DNA of 64,000 bases from an uncultured Parvularculaceae bacterium (GTDB taxonomy: Bacteria > Pseudomonadota > Alphaproteobacteria > Caulobacterales > Parvularculaceae): NCBI GenBank assembly GCA_913055785.1, contig CAJXLJ010000013.1, forward strand, positions 1 to 64,000. Reading direction: 5' to 3'. Below the pieces are notes generated by a model. It had not been told where the DNA came from. It saw only the letters and a list, made by a program, of their open reading frames with translations, and did not search any database. Within the stretch, counting starts at the first letter, position 1. Every line of letters starts with the position of its first letter. A program made the translations under genes and the position numbers. Below, piece by piece: positions 27,935 through 37,016 of this stretch.

Positions 27935-29656
27935 TCATTGCCCGGCGAGGTTCTCATAATAGGGAATCACAACTTCCTTGTCAGATTTTCGATTACCGAC
28001 GAGCGCTTCAGTAAACGGCGCCACCACTTTTGGGTCGATCATTATATTCAAACAGGACGGCCTGCCTGAAGCCAAAGCCCGCTTAACAGCCGGGCCCACC
28101 TCATCTGGATCCGTCACACGTTCCGCATAACACCCAAACCCCTCCGCCACGCGCTCATACGCGCAATCTTCCAAATCCACGATACATTGGCGATTCTCTC
28201 CAAACATCATTGATTGCCCATGTTTGGACAGCCCCCAACATTCGTTGTTAAATATGACTGTCAGCACAGGAAGCTTATGCCGAGCCATTGTATGAAATTC
28301 CTGTACGTTGAAGCCAACCGCCCCATCGCCGGTGATGCAAATGACCGGACGATCAGGGTGTGCGACTTGCGCGCCGATGGCGAAAGGCTGCCCTGTACCA
28401 AGGCAGCCTAAATACCCGGTCACCATAAACCCCTCGATTGGGGCCGCTGCAAGATTCATCTCCGCCCAATTATAGGCCTCGCCGCCATCGACAACGATCC
28501 AGGAACCTGCCGGTATCGCCTTCATAAGGTCATGAGCGGCCTTATATGGGTGTATAGGCGCACTCGTTGACGAAAGGGATTCAGAAAAACGGCGCTCATG
28601 CCAGCCCGCGGAAAATGCTACATCTTCGCTCCACGATTTATTCTCAGGCCAGGAAAGCCCTTCCGCTACGCCCTGAGCGGCCGCAAGAAACATTCGACAA
28701 TCAGCCTCAACGCCCACGCTAGCCGGCCTGAGGCGACCGATTTCTGAACCGTCTATATCAACCGCCAGAATATTCGTATCAAAAGGCAGCAAAGCGTCAG
28801 TTGCGCCACCCGTATATCTTCCCAGCCGCGCGCCAAGAAGCAACACGCAATCGGGCGCGTTTCCATTTTCATTCAATACTTTGAGATTTGCAAAATCACC
28901 GCCCCAAAGGGCATGACTGGTCGGCAATACGCCATGCGCCTTACAATTTGTGAACACAGGCATTCCCGTCAGTTCACAAAACGCCTGCAACGCATTTTTT
29001 GAGCCCGACAAACTCACGCCAGCACCGGCTAAAATTGCAGGACGGCGCGCGGACATGAGATAATCGAGGCATTTTCTGACCGCCGCGGCGTCAGGGGCGG
29101 AAGGCGTCGCTCGCTCGATTTTTGGCGGCTCAAACTGCTGATAGGGCAGCGGTTGGTAAATTACATCCGCCGGAATTTCCAGAAACACCGGCCCCGGCCG
29201 CCCTGAACGCGCCACATTTATCGCCCGGGCGATAATGCGCGGTATCGTTTCTGTGCGCGTTATTCTAAACGCCCATTTGCTTACCGGCGCCGCGACAGCA
29301 ACTTGATCAAAGCCGCCTTGCAAAGCATTTGCCTCAGCCTCAACAAGCGGCTCTGCCCCGGCAATTACAATCATTGGCACGCAATCAAGATAAGCATCCG
29401 CCAACGCCGTCACGACATTAGTCATGCCAGGCCCGGCAGTGACGAACACCGCTGCAGGGCGACCGGTCGCACGAGCATAGCCTGCCGCGGCATGCCCTGC
29501 CGCCGCTTCATGACGCGTATCGATCAATGCAAAGGAGTTATCGATCGCCGCCTGAAACACCGGCTCAAGATGTCCGCCGTGAAGAGCAAAGCCGCGGTCT
29601 ATTCCGCCCGCCAACAACGTTTTTATTACCAGTACGCCGCCATCAACTTGAGCCAT
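27935..29656 (-). CDS. Thiamine-diphosphate-dependent enzyme (acetolactate-synthase-like fold)
   Basis: This is a 573-residue three-domain ThDP enzyme. The catalytic Glu lies in RHEAAAGHAA near residue 50. A central nucleotide-like domain follows, and the C-terminal ThDP/Mg motif starts GDGAVGFNVQEF and closes with FNNECWG. Relatives include acetolactate synthase, benzaldehyde lyase, oxalyl-CoA decarboxylase and sulfoacetaldehyde acetyltransferase; I cannot select one. A GAGGAA ribosome site supports the start. Its promoter region shares a 16-bp element with the aminotransferase promoter, so the two are probably co-regulated. Confidence 0.85.
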   Translation of the reverse strand: MAQVDGGVLVIKTLLAGGIDRGFALHGGHLEPVFQAAIDNSFALIDTRHEAAAGHAAAGYARATGRPAAVFVTAGPGMTNVVTALADAYLDCVPMIVIAGAEPLVEAEANALQGGFDQVAVAAPVSKWAFRITRTETIPRIIARAINVARSGRPGPVFLEIPADVIYQPLPYQQFEPPKIERATPSAPDAAAVRKCLDYLMSARRPAILAGAGVSLSGSKNALQAFCELTGMPVFTNCKAHGVLPTSHALWGGDFANLKVLNENGNAPDCVLLLGARLGRYTGGATDALLPFDTNILAVDIDGSEIGRLRPASVGVEADCRMFLAAAQGVAEGLSWPENKSWSEDVAFSAGWHERRFSESLSSTSAPIHPYKAAHDLMKAIPAGSWIVVDGGEAYNWAEMNLAAAPIEGFMVTGYLGCLGTGQPFAIGAQVAHPDRPVICITGDGAVGFNVQEFHTMARHKLPVLTVIFNNECWGLSKHGQSMMFGENRQCIVDLEDCAYERVAEGFGCYAERVTDPDEVGPAVKRALASGRPSCLNIMIDPKVVAPFTEALVGNRKSDKEVVIPYYENLAGQ

Positions 29657-29682
29657 TTTTTCCTCGCCAGCAGGGGATTAAA

Positions 29683-29707
29683 TCGGTGTTCACCGAGTTT
29701 TATATAA
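29683..29707 (-). promoter_or_regulatory. Promoter/operator element shared with the aminotransferase promoter, copy 1
   Basis: Reading toward the ThDP gene, positions 29707-29692 spell TTATATAAAACTCGGT. This is identical over 16 bases, and in the same orientation to its gene, to the element at 31352-31367. The TATATAAAA part could be a -10 region. The adjoining TCGGTG-TT-CACCGA palindrome (29683-29696) is a likely repressor site overlapping the start of transcription. Confidence 0.6.
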
Positions 29708-29754
29708 AAAGGCGGCCAATGCAATCCATCCGCACACATCCCCGCCGTCAGGGA

Positions 29755-31155
29755 TTAGGCCGAGTAGCGAGCCGGCATTACAAATCGAGCCTGAAGGTCA
29801 TCGTACGTTTCCCGGCGCGTAATCAGATCCGCACAACCTTCGCACGCCAAAGCCGTGGCCGGTCTCGGCATTGAATTGAAGACGCTCGCCTGACTCTCTG
29901 AATAAGCGCCAGCGTCAAAGATCGCGAGCAGCTCTCCCCTTTCCAGCAAAGGTAGTTTTCGGTCTTTTCCAAATACGGCAGGGATGCAGTTTGGGCCGAC
30001 GATATCGACCCTCTCTGTGAGCTTACGGTGCACTTCACCGGCAGGAAGAATCATATTCGACGCGCCGTAAATGGTTGTCAGCACGAGCCATTCACCACTT
30101 GCATCGACATTGACCCAGCATCGCCCCTGGTCGTGCTTGATCGTCCCTACCCGTGTAAGCAACACGCCGGCGTTATTGACGATATACCGCCCAGGCTCCA
30201 GCCAAAGGGCCGGCAATGGATGCGGCATTGCTTCAAAACCAGAACGAAGCGCACGACAAACCTGATTGGCGTATCCTTCGATAGATACAGGGTTCAATTT
30301 GTCTGTCCTGGCCTCCGGGTCTCTATCCGCAGGCCAGCCGCCGCCAATATCAATGAGCGACGGCCAATAGCCTGTCGCGCCGCATAACCTAACGATATCC
30401 CTTGCAAATGCAGCAACATTTCCGGAAACAATATTTGCGTCTCTGGTCAATCTGCCGATGTGAACGTGATATCCAAGAAGAGAAAGCCTGCTGCTAGCCT
30501 GCACTTTCTCAATGACGCCCTTAGCGCTTTCGAACCCCACTCCCCATTTTTTCCCGGCAAGCACCGCCGCCGCCTTATCATTTGAGGTATACGCATCACC
30601 TTCAAAGTCCGCCAAAAGGTCCGCATCAAAAGCTTTCAGTCGTATCAAAACTCTTACGTCTCGCTCACACTGTTCCGCCAGCTCAGCTGTCAGCTCAACA
30701 TCACTGGCTGCATCAAGCACGATGACTGAGTTGGCGCGTATCGCCTGATTTATTTCATCATCGGTTTTATTGCTGCCATTAAGAGTGGTCTTTTCGGCAT
30801 TCCCGCCAAAACCATGAGCCAGGATAAGTTCACCAAACCCCGTACAGTCAAACCCCGCCCCCTCAGCTGCAAGTATTTTACAAATTGCAGGATTGGGGTT
30901 TGCTTTGACTGCATACAAAATATCCACTGGAACCGGCCAGAAACGCGAGAATGCCGCTTTAAAGCGCCGAAAATTCGCGCGAATGGCGGTCTCGCTCATT
31001 ACATATAAGGGCGCCCCATACCGATCGGCCAAGGAATCAGCCCTAACGCCGTCGATTTCCAGATCGCCCTCTGCGTTTACGTAGAACGTATCCGTTTCGC
31101 CACGCGCAGAATCCAAAAGGGAAGCCGCCGTATCTGACCCAGAAAAATCACTCAT
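29755..31155 (-). CDS. Fold-type III PLP decarboxylase (diaminopimelate/ornithine decarboxylase family)
   Basis: This is a 466-residue alanine-racemase-fold decarboxylase. The PLP Lys is in YAVKANPN near residue 85, a HVHIGR segment follows, the phosphate loop is DIGGGWP, and EPGRYIVNN and DAGAYSES are conserved. The specificity segment, which in diaminopimelate decarboxylases reads C-E-S-x-D, is here NCIPAVFGKD, so the substrate is probably not diaminopimelate. It is divergent from the class III aminotransferase (31488). That placement suggests an amino acid is decarboxylated and the resulting amine transaminated. No strong ribosome site is visible. Confidence 0.85.
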   Translation of the reverse strand: MSDFSGSDTAASLLDSARGETDTFYVNAEGDLEIDGVRADSLADRYGAPLYVMSETAIRANFRRFKAAFSRFWPVPVDILYAVKANPNPAICKILAAEGAGFDCTGFGELILAHGFGGNAEKTTLNGSNKTDDEINQAIRANSVIVLDAASDVELTAELAEQCERDVRVLIRLKAFDADLLADFEGDAYTSNDKAAAVLAGKKWGVGFESAKGVIEKVQASSRLSLLGYHVHIGRLTRDANIVSGNVAAFARDIVRLCGATGYWPSLIDIGGGWPADRDPEARTDKLNPVSIEGYANQVCRALRSGFEAMPHPLPALWLEPGRYIVNNAGVLLTRVGTIKHDQGRCWVNVDASGEWLVLTTIYGASNMILPAGEVHRKLTERVDIVGPNCIPAVFGKDRKLPLLERGELLAIFDAGAYSESQASVFNSMPRPATALACEGCADLITRRETYDDLQARFVMPARYSA

Positions 31156-31487
31156 AGCCGCATCAGTATTCGGTTTTTATCGACTATTCCAGCTTTGGTC
31201 ATGCCGGACCCGTCCCCCAAAAGGCAGATGGCAAAACGCATCATGAGCCGCCCATTACAAATTTTCTATTTTTATCAAACAATTAAATTGCATAACTAAA
31301 CCCCTCATCAATCACTCCTGACTTTTACAAATCTTGACAGCTCTGGCTCTGTTATATAAAACTCGGTTTTCAACGGCTATATTGAGCGCAAAAGTTCCTC
31401 AAGAACCGATCCGCTCGACAGCGCCGGAATGACGTTTTTCGAAACTCACCCAGCGCAAGGGGCGCAGGGCGGAGACTGGTGGAGTTT
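31156..31487. other. 332-bp divergent promoter region between decarboxylase and aminotransferase
   Basis: The AT-rich stretch holds no ORF that I would support. It contains a sigma-70-like promoter for the aminotransferase (TTGACA at 31334-31339, TATAAA at 31355-31360, spacing 15), the shared 16-bp element at 31352-31367 and a GGTGGAG ribosome site just before the ATG at 31488. Nothing recognisable marks the decarboxylase promoter. Confidence 0.6.
31352..31367 (+). promoter_or_regulatory. Promoter/operator element shared with the ThDP-enzyme promoter, copy 2
   Basis: TTATATAAAACTCGGT is identical to the element before the ThDP gene (29692-29707, opposite strand) and faces the aminotransferase. 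It begins inside the likely -10 hexamer and runs into the expected transcription start. That position suits a repressor or a common start-site architecture. Confidence 0.6.
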
Positions 31488-32861
31488 ATGAAAAAAACGC
31501 CTGAAACAACGGCGGCGCTCCGGCGTTCGGACATCGACCATCATTTTCACCCGTTCACAGATCCCAAAAAATTAGAGCGCGTCGGATCGCGGATCATTGA
31601 GCACGGAAAAGGTGTCGAAATCTGGGATACGGATGGAAACAAATATTTAGACGGGATGGCCGGCCTCTGGTGCGTAAATGTTGGATACGGCCGCAAAGAA
31701 ATCGGCGAGCGTGCAAAAGAGCAAATTGAGCGGCTCTGCTATTATAACTCTTTTTTCATGTCGACGACGCCCACTCAAATTGAGCTTGCTAAAACGATCG
31801 CTGAACTTACGCCGAATGGATTGGATCACGTCTTCTTTGGCACATCAGGATCTGACGCCAATGATACGGCGACACGATTAGTACGCCACTACTGGGACAT
31901 CAAAGGAAAGCCCGGCAAAAAAGCCATTATCAGCCTGATACACGCTTATCATGGCAGCACAATTACCGGCGCCTCCCTGGGAGGCTGGCGGCGCATGCAT
32001 GAAATGGGCTCGACCCTGCAGCCTGATCACATACATATCATGCCGCCATACTGGTTTGAGTTCGGCAAGAATGAGGACAGGAACGACTTCGGGAAACGAG
32101 CCGCTAAAGCTCTTGAAGACGCAATCCTGGAAGCCGGCCCAGACAAAATAGCTGCGTTTATCGCCGAACCGGTAATGGGCGCAGGCGGCGTTATTCCGGC
32201 CCCGCCGACTTATTGGCCCGCCGTTCAGGAAATCTGCCGCAAGCACGACATATTGCTTGTCGCCGATGAAGTTATAACCGGCTTTGGCCGTACAGGTTCC
32301 TGGTTCGGCTGTGATACGATGAATATTCAGCCTGACGTCATGACTATGGCGAAAGGCATTTCGTCTGGTTACGTGCCCATATCCGCCACCGTTGTCAGCA
32401 ACAGCCTATTCAGCGTTATCGCTGAAGGTGGCGAGATTGCACACGGCTTTACTTATTCCGGGCACCCTGTCGCCTGCGCTATTGCACTTGAAAACATACG
32501 CATCCTTAAAGAAGAAAAAATCATCGAATATGTTCGTGATGTCGCAGCGCCTTACTTTCAACGCAGGCTTCAAGAATTCGCCGATCATCCTATCGTAGGA
32601 GAGACAAGAGGAGTCGGTCTGCTTGGCGCAATTGAGCTCGTGAGAAACCCTGCTGAGGGTATAAAATTTCCAGAAAGCCAGGGCGTTGCTGCGCGTTGCG
32701 TTGAAAAAGGGTTCCAGAACGGTATCGTCATTCGCGGCGTGCGGGACGTCCTGGAATTCAGCCCTCCCCTGATCATCACAACTCAGGAAATCGACACTTT
32801 GCTTGACCGGACAAGATATTGCCTTGATCAGATCGCCAAGGAAGAAGTATTGGCGTCATAA
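31488..32861 (+). CDS. Class III aminotransferase (omega-amine:pyruvate / putrescine type)
   Basis: This is a 457-residue PLP enzyme. HPFTDPKKL and GLWCVNVGYG near the start are typical of omega-transaminases. GTSGSDAND binds the PLP phosphate, ADEVITGFGRTG holds the ring-nitrogen Asp, and MAKGISSGYVP holds the Schiff-base Lys. Family members convert a terminal amine to an aldehyde using pyruvate. The ATG at 31488 is preferred over a GTG three codons upstream because GGTGGAG precedes it. It faces away from the PLP decarboxylase, so it may use the amine that enzyme makes. ALDH genes elsewhere in the region could oxidise the product. Confidence 0.92.
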   Translation: MKKTPETTAALRRSDIDHHFHPFTDPKKLERVGSRIIEHGKGVEIWDTDGNKYLDGMAGLWCVNVGYGRKEIGERAKEQIERLCYYNSFFMSTTPTQIELAKTIAELTPNGLDHVFFGTSGSDANDTATRLVRHYWDIKGKPGKKAIISLIHAYHGSTITGASLGGWRRMHEMGSTLQPDHIHIMPPYWFEFGKNEDRNDFGKRAAKALEDAILEAGPDKIAAFIAEPVMGAGGVIPAPPTYWPAVQEICRKHDILLVADEVITGFGRTGSWFGCDTMNIQPDVMTMAKGISSGYVPISATVVSNSLFSVIAEGGEIAHGFTYSGHPVACAIALENIRILKEEKIIEYVRDVAAPYFQRRLQEFADHPIVGETRGVGLLGAIELVRNPAEGIKFPESQGVAARCVEKGFQNGIVIRGVRDVLEFSPPLIITTQEIDTLLDRTRYCLDQIAKEEVLAS

Positions 32862-32885
32862 ACCGATTGGCGAATTGACGAGCTA

Positions 32886-32924
32886 AACCCTATTATCCTA
32901 GGTTCCGACTGATTCTATAGGGTT
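32886..32924. promoter_or_regulatory. Inverted repeat in front of the TetR gene
   Basis: AACCCTAT at 32886-32893 and its exact complement ATAGGGTT at 32917-32924 flank 23 bases, the last of them 10 bp before the TetR start. TetR regulators commonly bind such repeats near their own promoter, so autoregulation is plausible. The spacing is longer than for most TetR operators, hence the modest confidence. Confidence 0.4.
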
Positions 32925-32934
32925 CGGAAGCGAT

Positions 32935-33588
32935 ATGGCGGTCACCGCTAAAAACGGGCTAGCAACGAAGCGGAAGCGGCGCAGCGGTACAATGCAGGCG
33001 CGCGGCGTGCTCCGGCGAGAACAAATAACCGCCGCCGCGAAGGAACTGTTGCTCGGAAAAAACCTGGAAGACATTACATACAATGAGATCGCCGAGCGAG
33101 CAAAGGTGCCCGCCGGATCTGCTTATCATTTCTTCCCAAACGTCAATTCTATCTACGCTGCTATCGCAATGGATTTTCTGCAGCGATACGTAGACGCCGT
33201 GACAGAGCCAACTGAGGAAAAACCAACCTCCTGGCAGGAAGTCATTGATCGCCAGATTGAACGAGGCGCAAGCCTATTTAAAAACGATCCCGCGGCTATG
33301 AAGATTATTATCGGCGGCAAAACACCGCCGGAAATAAAACATTGGGATCGTGAAAATGATCATCGACTCGCAGAAGCAATTAAGCGGGATATCACCCGTT
33401 ACTTTGATCTGCCGGAGTTACCTAACGCAAATAGAATTTTCTTTTTTTATGTCGAAATCGTGGATTTGATTTTCTCCTTATCTGTTCTTGAGCACGGCAC
33501 AATAACGCCGGAAATGACGCAGGAAGCGCAAATCGCTGGAAGGTCATATTTAAGTAGTTACATCCCCCAAATTCTTTCCCGGTCATAG
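32935..33588 (+). CDS. TetR-family transcriptional regulator
   Basis: This is a 217-residue regulator. The N-terminal helix-turn-helix spans about residues 25-75 (ITAAAKELLL, YNEIAERAKVPAGSAYHFF). The C-terminal ligand domain is helical and not diagnostic. It follows the aminotransferase by 73 bp on the same strand. It probably controls the decarboxylase/aminotransferase/ThDP group or itself, but no direct match between its own upstream repeat and the shared 16-bp promoter element is visible. Confidence 0.88.
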   Translation: MAVTAKNGLATKRKRRSGTMQARGVLRREQITAAAKELLLGKNLEDITYNEIAERAKVPAGSAYHFFPNVNSIYAAIAMDFLQRYVDAVTEPTEEKPTSWQEVIDRQIERGASLFKNDPAAMKIIIGGKTPPEIKHWDRENDHRLAEAIKRDITRYFDLPELPNANRIFFFYVEIVDLIFSLSVLEHGTITPEMTQEAQIAGRSYLSSYIPQILSRS

Positions 33589-33752
33589 CCGCCATGTGAC
33601 CAGCTGCGACGAGAGTCGTCTGCGCCAACTTCTAAAAGCCTACGCCGATAAGACAATTCAGCCCGGACACATTTTGGCGCGGTGGAAGCTGTTTGGCTCG
33701 AATGAGCGTCAGTTATTCTCCCTGATATAAAGAAACAGGCGCGCCCTAAACA

Positions 33753-34970
33753 TTAAGTCGCCAGCGTTTTCAAATCGACGGAGACATCTGCAAGTTTATC
33801 AGGGTCGATTGCCGCGCCGCTTTCGATCAGACGTTTACCAATGACGAAGGACGCGGGATCGTTTATTGCATCGACAGCGAGCGCTTTGCCGTCTTTAAGA
33901 TACCACACTGCGAAGCGCTTTATCTGCGGATCGCCGCGAACAACCATATTATCAAAACCTTCCATAAGCCCGGCGGTCTGTAGCTTGACGTCATACTGGT
34001 CCGACCAGAACCATGGCAGCGCATCGTAAACCACTGCGCCACCCGCCATGTTGGCGCCGGCGGCTTTCGCCTGTTCTATGGCGTTCGGCACTGATTCAAG
34101 GCGCATGCGCCTGCTGTAACGCGGTGAGGGAAAGTTCGTGCAGTCTCCCGCCGCCCAGATATCCGGATCGCTCGTGCGCGCATGCTCATCGACAACAACG
34201 CCATTAGCGATTTCGAGCCCGGCCTCAGCCGCCAGCGTTACCTCCGGAACCGCGCCGATCCCGACCAGCGCCGCCGCGCAGTCGATCACTTCGCCGCCCG
34301 TCAGCTTCACGCCTTCCAGCGCATCGCCGCCGACAAAACCTTCTACCGTCGCGCCAAGTCGCAGCTCGACGCCTGCATCCCGATGCAGCGCTTCATAAAA
34401 AACGGAGACTGGCTTACTGGCGACCCGCGCAAGCACCCGGTCAGCCATTTCAAGCACAGTGACATCCCGTCCCGCCTGACGCGCGACAGCTGCGACCTCA
34501 AGGCCGACATAACCGGCGCCGATAATAACCACGCGCCCCTCGGCGGCGAGCAACGGTCTCAAGGCATCGGAATCGGCGAGCGTCCTCAAATAATGAATGC
34601 CGTCAAGATCAGCGCCCGGCGCATCGATCCTGCGCGGCGGCGCGCCCGTCGCCAGCAGGAGCTTGTCATAAGAAAGTCTGCCCCCCTTCTCGGTCAGCAC
34701 GGTTTTGCCGCCACGGTCGATCCGCACCACCTTCTCGCCAAGGCGCAATTCGACATTCTGGGTTTTGTAAAATTCTTCCGGCCGCAGATATAACCGCGCC
34801 TCGGCGAGCTCGCCCTTGAGGTAGGCTTTTGACAATGGCGGGCGTTGATACGGTAAAGCCGGTTCCTCGCCGATCATCACGATTGCGCCCTGAAAACCCG
34901 ACTGACGCAACGAGACCACAGCTTGCGCCCCGGCCTGCCCGGCGCCGATGATGATGACGGTTTCAGTCAT
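33753..34970 (-). CDS. FAD/NAD-dependent ferredoxin reductase (oxygenase electron-transfer component)
   Basis: This 405-residue flavoprotein is of the rubredoxin/putidaredoxin/rhodocoxin-reductase type. VIIIGAGQAGAQAV binds FAD at the N-terminus, VIIGAGYVGLEVA binds NADH near residue 150, and WAAGDCTNFP is the second FAD motif. A C-terminal reductase domain with a WFWSDQYD segment follows. Such enzymes pass electrons from NADH to a small ferredoxin feeding a P450 or Rieske oxygenase. Both oxygenase types occur downstream (53406, 46708), but no ferredoxin gene is in the window. GGAGG precedes the ATG. An IclR-type site lies upstream at about 35100. Confidence 0.92.
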   Translation of the reverse strand: MTETVIIIGAGQAGAQAVVSLRQSGFQGAIVMIGEEPALPYQRPPLSKAYLKGELAEARLYLRPEEFYKTQNVELRLGEKVVRIDRGGKTVLTEKGGRLSYDKLLLATGAPPRRIDAPGADLDGIHYLRTLADSDALRPLLAAEGRVVIIGAGYVGLEVAAVARQAGRDVTVLEMADRVLARVASKPVSVFYEALHRDAGVELRLGATVEGFVGGDALEGVKLTGGEVIDCAAALVGIGAVPEVTLAAEAGLEIANGVVVDEHARTSDPDIWAAGDCTNFPSPRYSRRMRLESVPNAIEQAKAAGANMAGGAVVYDALPWFWSDQYDVKLQTAGLMEGFDNMVVRGDPQIKRFAVWYLKDGKALAVDAINDPASFVIGKRLIESGAAIDPDKLADVSVDLKTLAT

Positions 34971-35096
34971 ATTTTTTCCTCCACATCATCGGCGGTCTTC
35001 TCCCGACGCAAACTGGATTTCAACATCCATTTAAGGCCGGATAGCCCGGCTGTAGGGTCTGACATATTGCAGATTATGTTTCAATACTGTACTATA

Positions 35097-35120
35097 AGTC
35101 GATTATCGCACATACGCAAT
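35097..35120. promoter_or_regulatory. IclR-type operator S1
   Basis: GATTATCGCACATACGCAAT contains the half-site GTGCGATAAT on the minus strand, shared by most sites of the proposed region C regulon. It lies between the ferredoxin reductase (minus) and the nitronate-monooxygenase-like gene (plus), so it could control both. Confidence 0.6.
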
Positions 35121-35171
35121 ACTGCGATACATGTTCACTCCGCTCAAGGGGCAGCCCGGTCGGTAAATCAT

Positions 35172-36155
35172 ATGGCGTTAACCCCGGAACTTTCCAGAAG
35201 CTTGGTTTTGCCGGCGATTTGCGCGCCCATGATGATGGTGTCGGGCCCGGAACTTGTTGCGTCCGTCATGAAGTCAGGCCTTATGGCGGCGCTGCCCGCA
35301 CATAACGCAAGAAATATCGAGGAGTTCGATCAGTGGCTCGCCGATATTTCGTCGCAAACGCAAAGCTATGCAGAGCAAAATCCGGACGCAATTATCGGCC
35401 CACTTGCGGTTAACATCACGGCAAGACGGACTCTCGACGAACTCGATGCATACATCGCGCTTTGCGAGAAGCATCATGTCAAGATCATTATAAGCGCAAT
35501 GGGAAATCCTGGCGAGCTCGCAAAAAAAGCCCATGGCGCCGGCGCCAGAATTTTCCATGACATTACGACGATCGCTCATGCCGAAAAGGCGGTGGCCGCC
35601 GGCGTAGACGGGCTAATCTGTATTGGTTATGGCGGCGGGGGGCATTCCGGCCGGCTCAGTCATCTGGTGCTTATTCCGAAAATCCGGTCCTTTTTTAACG
35701 GGACCGTTGTCCTCGCGGGGTGCGCGTCGAACGGCGCGGCAATACGCGCTGCAGAAATTCTCGGAGCGGATTTATGCTATTTGGGCACGCGGTTCATCGC
35801 CGTCAAAGAATCGCGGGCGCCGCTAGGTTACAAAAGAATGATTATTGCCGGGTCGTCTTCCGACCTGACCTTCACAGACAAGGTGTCCGGCGTTTCTGCA
35901 AACTGGCTCACTCAATCCCTGCTTGAAAACAGCGTCGATGTCGAAAGCCTGATGGCGGATCCAGCACCTGGAAAGTCGAAAAGCATTCCGGAGAGCGCTC
36001 GTCCCTGGAAAGATATTTGGAGCGCGGGTCAGGGCATGGATCTGATCGACGATATTCCTGACGCCGCCGAACTGACCGCGCGCCTGCGTGCCGAGTATGA
36101 AACGGCTTGCAAACTCCCTGCTTGGCGGAACGAACCAGCAGGAGAGATCGCATGA
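35172..36155 (+). CDS. Nitronate monooxygenase-like FMN enzyme
   Basis: This is a 327-residue TIM-barrel flavoprotein. ICAPMMMVSGPELVA opens the barrel. The GYGGGGHSGR segment holds the catalytic His, and AGCASNGAAIRAAEILGAD and GTRFIAVKES bind the FMN phosphate. In catabolic clusters such proteins often act as enoyl reductases or monooxygenases rather than on nitronates. The ATG at 35172 is chosen because the longer reading crosses the operator and the divergent promoter. Its TGA overlaps the next start (ATGA). Confidence 0.85.
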   Translation: MALTPELSRSLVLPAICAPMMMVSGPELVASVMKSGLMAALPAHNARNIEEFDQWLADISSQTQSYAEQNPDAIIGPLAVNITARRTLDELDAYIALCEKHHVKIIISAMGNPGELAKKAHGAGARIFHDITTIAHAEKAVAAGVDGLICIGYGGGGHSGRLSHLVLIPKIRSFFNGTVVLAGCASNGAAIRAAEILGADLCYLGTRFIAVKESRAPLGYKRMIIAGSSSDLTFTDKVSGVSANWLTQSLLENSVDVESLMADPAPGKSKSIPESARPWKDIWSAGQGMDLIDDIPDAAELTARLRAEYETACKLPAWRNEPAGEIA

Positions 36156-36913
36156 CCCAAATGGCGAATATTGCAATAAACGCAAATGACATCGTTGCCG
36201 GTAAGGAAGAAACCATTGTTCTTCATGACATCGACGACATCCGTATCATTGTCTTTAATCGCCCTTCCGCCCGCAATGCACTCTCACGCGAGATGCGAAA
36301 AGGGTTTTCTTCAGTTATCAACCAGACCGAGAATACGGAGAATATCAAGGCCGTCATTCTTACAGGCGCCGGCGGCGCTTTCTGCGCCGGCGTTGATATA
36401 AAAGAAATACGATCCGACCCCGGCCACCCAATGGTAAGGCCGAATCCGGCGGAAGTTATCAGAGACATGAAAAAACCGGTTATCGCCGCCGTGAATGGGC
36501 CATGCGTTACCGGCGCGCTCGAAATCGCCTTGAGTTGCAGTTTCATCATCGCTTCTGAACAAGCGAGCTTCGCCGATACCCACGCTAAAGTCGGGCTCTT
36601 CCCTGCCTGGGGATTAAGCGCGTTGTTGCCCCGGTCCGTAGGCGTCAGACGTGCGCGGCAAATGAGTATGACAGGTATGTTTATTTCAGCCGCCACCGCT
36701 TATGATTGGGGGCTTGTCAACGAACTTGCGCCAGCGGAAACCTTGCTTCAACGGTGCATGGCGGTCGCCCGCGACATCGCCTGCGCGGATGGCCCATCCC
36801 TGCGCTTGCAGCTTGATGTGCTAAACGCTTATGAAAATGCTGCGCAATTTCCTGCCCTTGCGGCTGAAGCCACGGCATTGGAATTATTCAGGCGCTCAAA
36901 TGTTGAGGAATAA
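36152..36913 (+). CDS. Crotonase-family protein (enoyl-CoA hydratase-like)
   Basis: This is a 253-residue crotonase with the CoA-binding AGVDIKEIR loop and oxyanion glycine. The first catalytic Glu is kept (GALEIALSC). The second site, SETSLG or similar in true hydratases, reads THAKVGLFPAWG and lacks the Glu, so an isomerase or other crotonase reaction is possible. The ATG at 36152 follows GGAGAG and overlaps the previous stop, so translation is coupled to the nitronate-monooxygenase-like gene. Confidence 0.87.
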   Translation: MTQMANIAINANDIVAGKEETIVLHDIDDIRIIVFNRPSARNALSREMRKGFSSVINQTENTENIKAVILTGAGGAFCAGVDIKEIRSDPGHPMVRPNPAEVIRDMKKPVIAAVNGPCVTGALEIALSCSFIIASEQASFADTHAKVGLFPAWGLSALLPRSVGVRRARQMSMTGMFISAATAYDWGLVNELAPAETLLQRCMAVARDIACADGPSLRLQLDVLNAYENAAQFPALAAEATALELFRRSNVEE

Positions 36914-36928
36914 CATCTCACGACCCTT

Positions 36929-36966
36929 TTGCGAAAGCCCCGGGCAAGTTGAAAGGCTTTGCGCAA
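36929..36966 (+). terminator. Intercistronic hairpin between two crotonase genes
   Basis: TTGCGAAAGCC and GGCTTTGCGCAA can form an 11-bp stem with one bulged base around a 15-base loop. No T-run follows, so it is probably at most a weak terminator or an mRNA-end structure. Confidence 0.35.
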
Positions 36967-37016
36967 TTGCAGTTTATAAATTTAAGAGAACGTAAAACGG
37001 AAAGCGGCGGCGATAT

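Noticed and set aside
34923-35171. N-terminal extension of the nitronate monooxygenase-like protein
   Set aside because: It crosses the divergent promoter, the IclR site and the start of the reductase gene, and the extra residues match nothing.
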